From Schaalia radingae (GTDB lineage: Bacteria > Actinomycetota > Actinomycetes > Actinomycetales > Actinomycetaceae): DNA of 64,000 nucleotides. Positions 63,884 to 64,000 of the stretch are shown here, piece after piece; position 1 is the stretch's first letter; the number at the start of each line of letters is the position of its first letter. The stretch covers positions 868,001-932,000 of the forward strand of contig NZ_LT629792.1 in NCBI RefSeq assembly GCF_900106055.1. The letters are read 5' to 3'. A model generated the notes under the pieces. It saw only the letters and a list, made by a program, of their open reading frames with translations. It had not been told where the DNA came from and made no database searches. The translations under genes and the position numbers were made by a program.

Positions 63884-64000
63884 ATGATCACACCGATCGA
63901 GTGGGCAGGCGCCCTGATCACGCACACGGAAGCGGGGTCGGGCACCTGCCCACTTCGCAATAACGTGGGATACCACGTTGGCGATGATGCTCAGGCAGTG
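63884..64000 (+). CDS. pgeF: Polyphenol oxidase/purine nucleoside-processing protein PgeF, N-terminal part (partial)
   Basis: The first 39 codons of a gene that continues beyond the window. The segment VGYHVGDDAQAV matches the N-terminal part of the YfiH/YlmD (DUF152, PgeF) family, where N-L-G-x-H-V-G-D-D-x-x-x-V is conserved. This family commonly follows ftsZ in Gram-positive bacteria. The ATG is three bases after the ftsZ stop. PgeF edits misincorporated L-Ser in peptidoglycan precursors in E. coli; other members act on purine nucleosides. Confidence 0.75.
   Translation, partial: MITPIEWAGALITHTEAGSGTCPLRNNVGYHVGDDAQAV

Noticed and set aside
63900-63954. Inverted repeat AGTGGGCAGG / CCTGCCCACT after ftsZ as a terminator
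   Set aside because: The loop is about 35 bases, no T-tract follows, and the region is the start of the pgeF coding sequence.
63961-63978. AACGTGG-GATA-CCACGTT inverted repeat
   Set aside because: It falls within the pgeF reading frame and its codons fit the conserved N-V-G-Y-H-V-G segment, so protein coding explains it.
1-64000. tRNA, rRNA, CRISPR, prophage or insertion sequence
   Set aside because: No cloverleaf-like segment, repeat array, transposase, integrase or phage gene was seen on either strand.

Overview
The window is about 60% G+C, tightly packed chromosomal DNA from an actinobacterium. Lineage markers seen in the sequence are a LysX-type fusion of a lysyltransferase with lysyl-tRNA synthetase, a ClgR regulator and a DUF3046 protein in front of recA, the block lexA / LysM protein / nrdR, a HelR-like ATPase, a DUF3040 protein next to the division and cell wall (dcw) cluster, and probable leaderless promoters. 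The gene order and composition suggest Actinomycetaceae (Actinomyces/Schaalia-like). That family placement is inference. No mobile element, CRISPR array, rRNA or tRNA gene was seen.

Layout. 1-2.25 kb: end of rbfA, truB, ribF. 2.3-5.5 kb (minus): MFS transporter and GH1 beta-glycosidase cassette, then a YbaK-type deacylase. 5.7-8.7 kb: rpsO and pnp, closed by a strong terminator. 8.8-13.3 kb: a four-TM protein, M16 peptidase, dapB, GNAT, dapA. 13.3-19.3 kb: rnj, lysX and a PfkB kinase, translationally coupled. 19.4-27.8 kb: ftsK, pgsA, an ABC exporter, clgR, DUF3046, recA, recX, pncC. 27.8-31.5 kb: miaB, a tandem GNAT protein, miaA. 31.5-36.8 kb: an RsmC-like methyltransferase (minus), hflX, a DinG-type helicase, ldh. 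36.8-38.9 kb: lexA (minus), divergent LysM protein, nrdR. 38.9-44.4 kb (minus): fadD, serA, helR. 44.5-49.6 kb: PAC2 protein, MFS transporter, SpeE-like protein (minus), dinB, DUF3040 protein. 50.0-64.0 kb: dcw cluster mraZ-rsmH-ftsL-ftsI-murF-mraY-murD-ftsW-murG-murC-ftsQ-ftsZ and the start of pgeF.

How the genes work together. The dcw genes make the lipid-linked peptidoglycan precursor and the septal synthesis machinery, and three AGTGG repeats in front of mraZ mark the expected MraZ operator. murE is not between ftsI and murF, so the third-residue ligase must be encoded elsewhere. LexA-type operators lie in front of recA and between lexA and the LysM gene (three boxes), giving a local SOS regulon in which the LysM membrane protein is a candidate damage-induced division inhibitor. 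DapA and DapB feed the diaminopimelate/lysine route, which also supplies lysine to LysX.

Most of the window is conserved housekeeping DNA and I see no clearly new multi-gene system. The observations best worth checking are the triple LexA operator with its LysM gene, the missing murE, the hairpin just before the ftsZ ribosome binding site, the palindromes in the 420-bp gap before mraZ, the HelR homologue, and a recurring pattern of a -10 hexamer 6-7 bases before a start codon that lacks a Shine-Dalgarno sequence.
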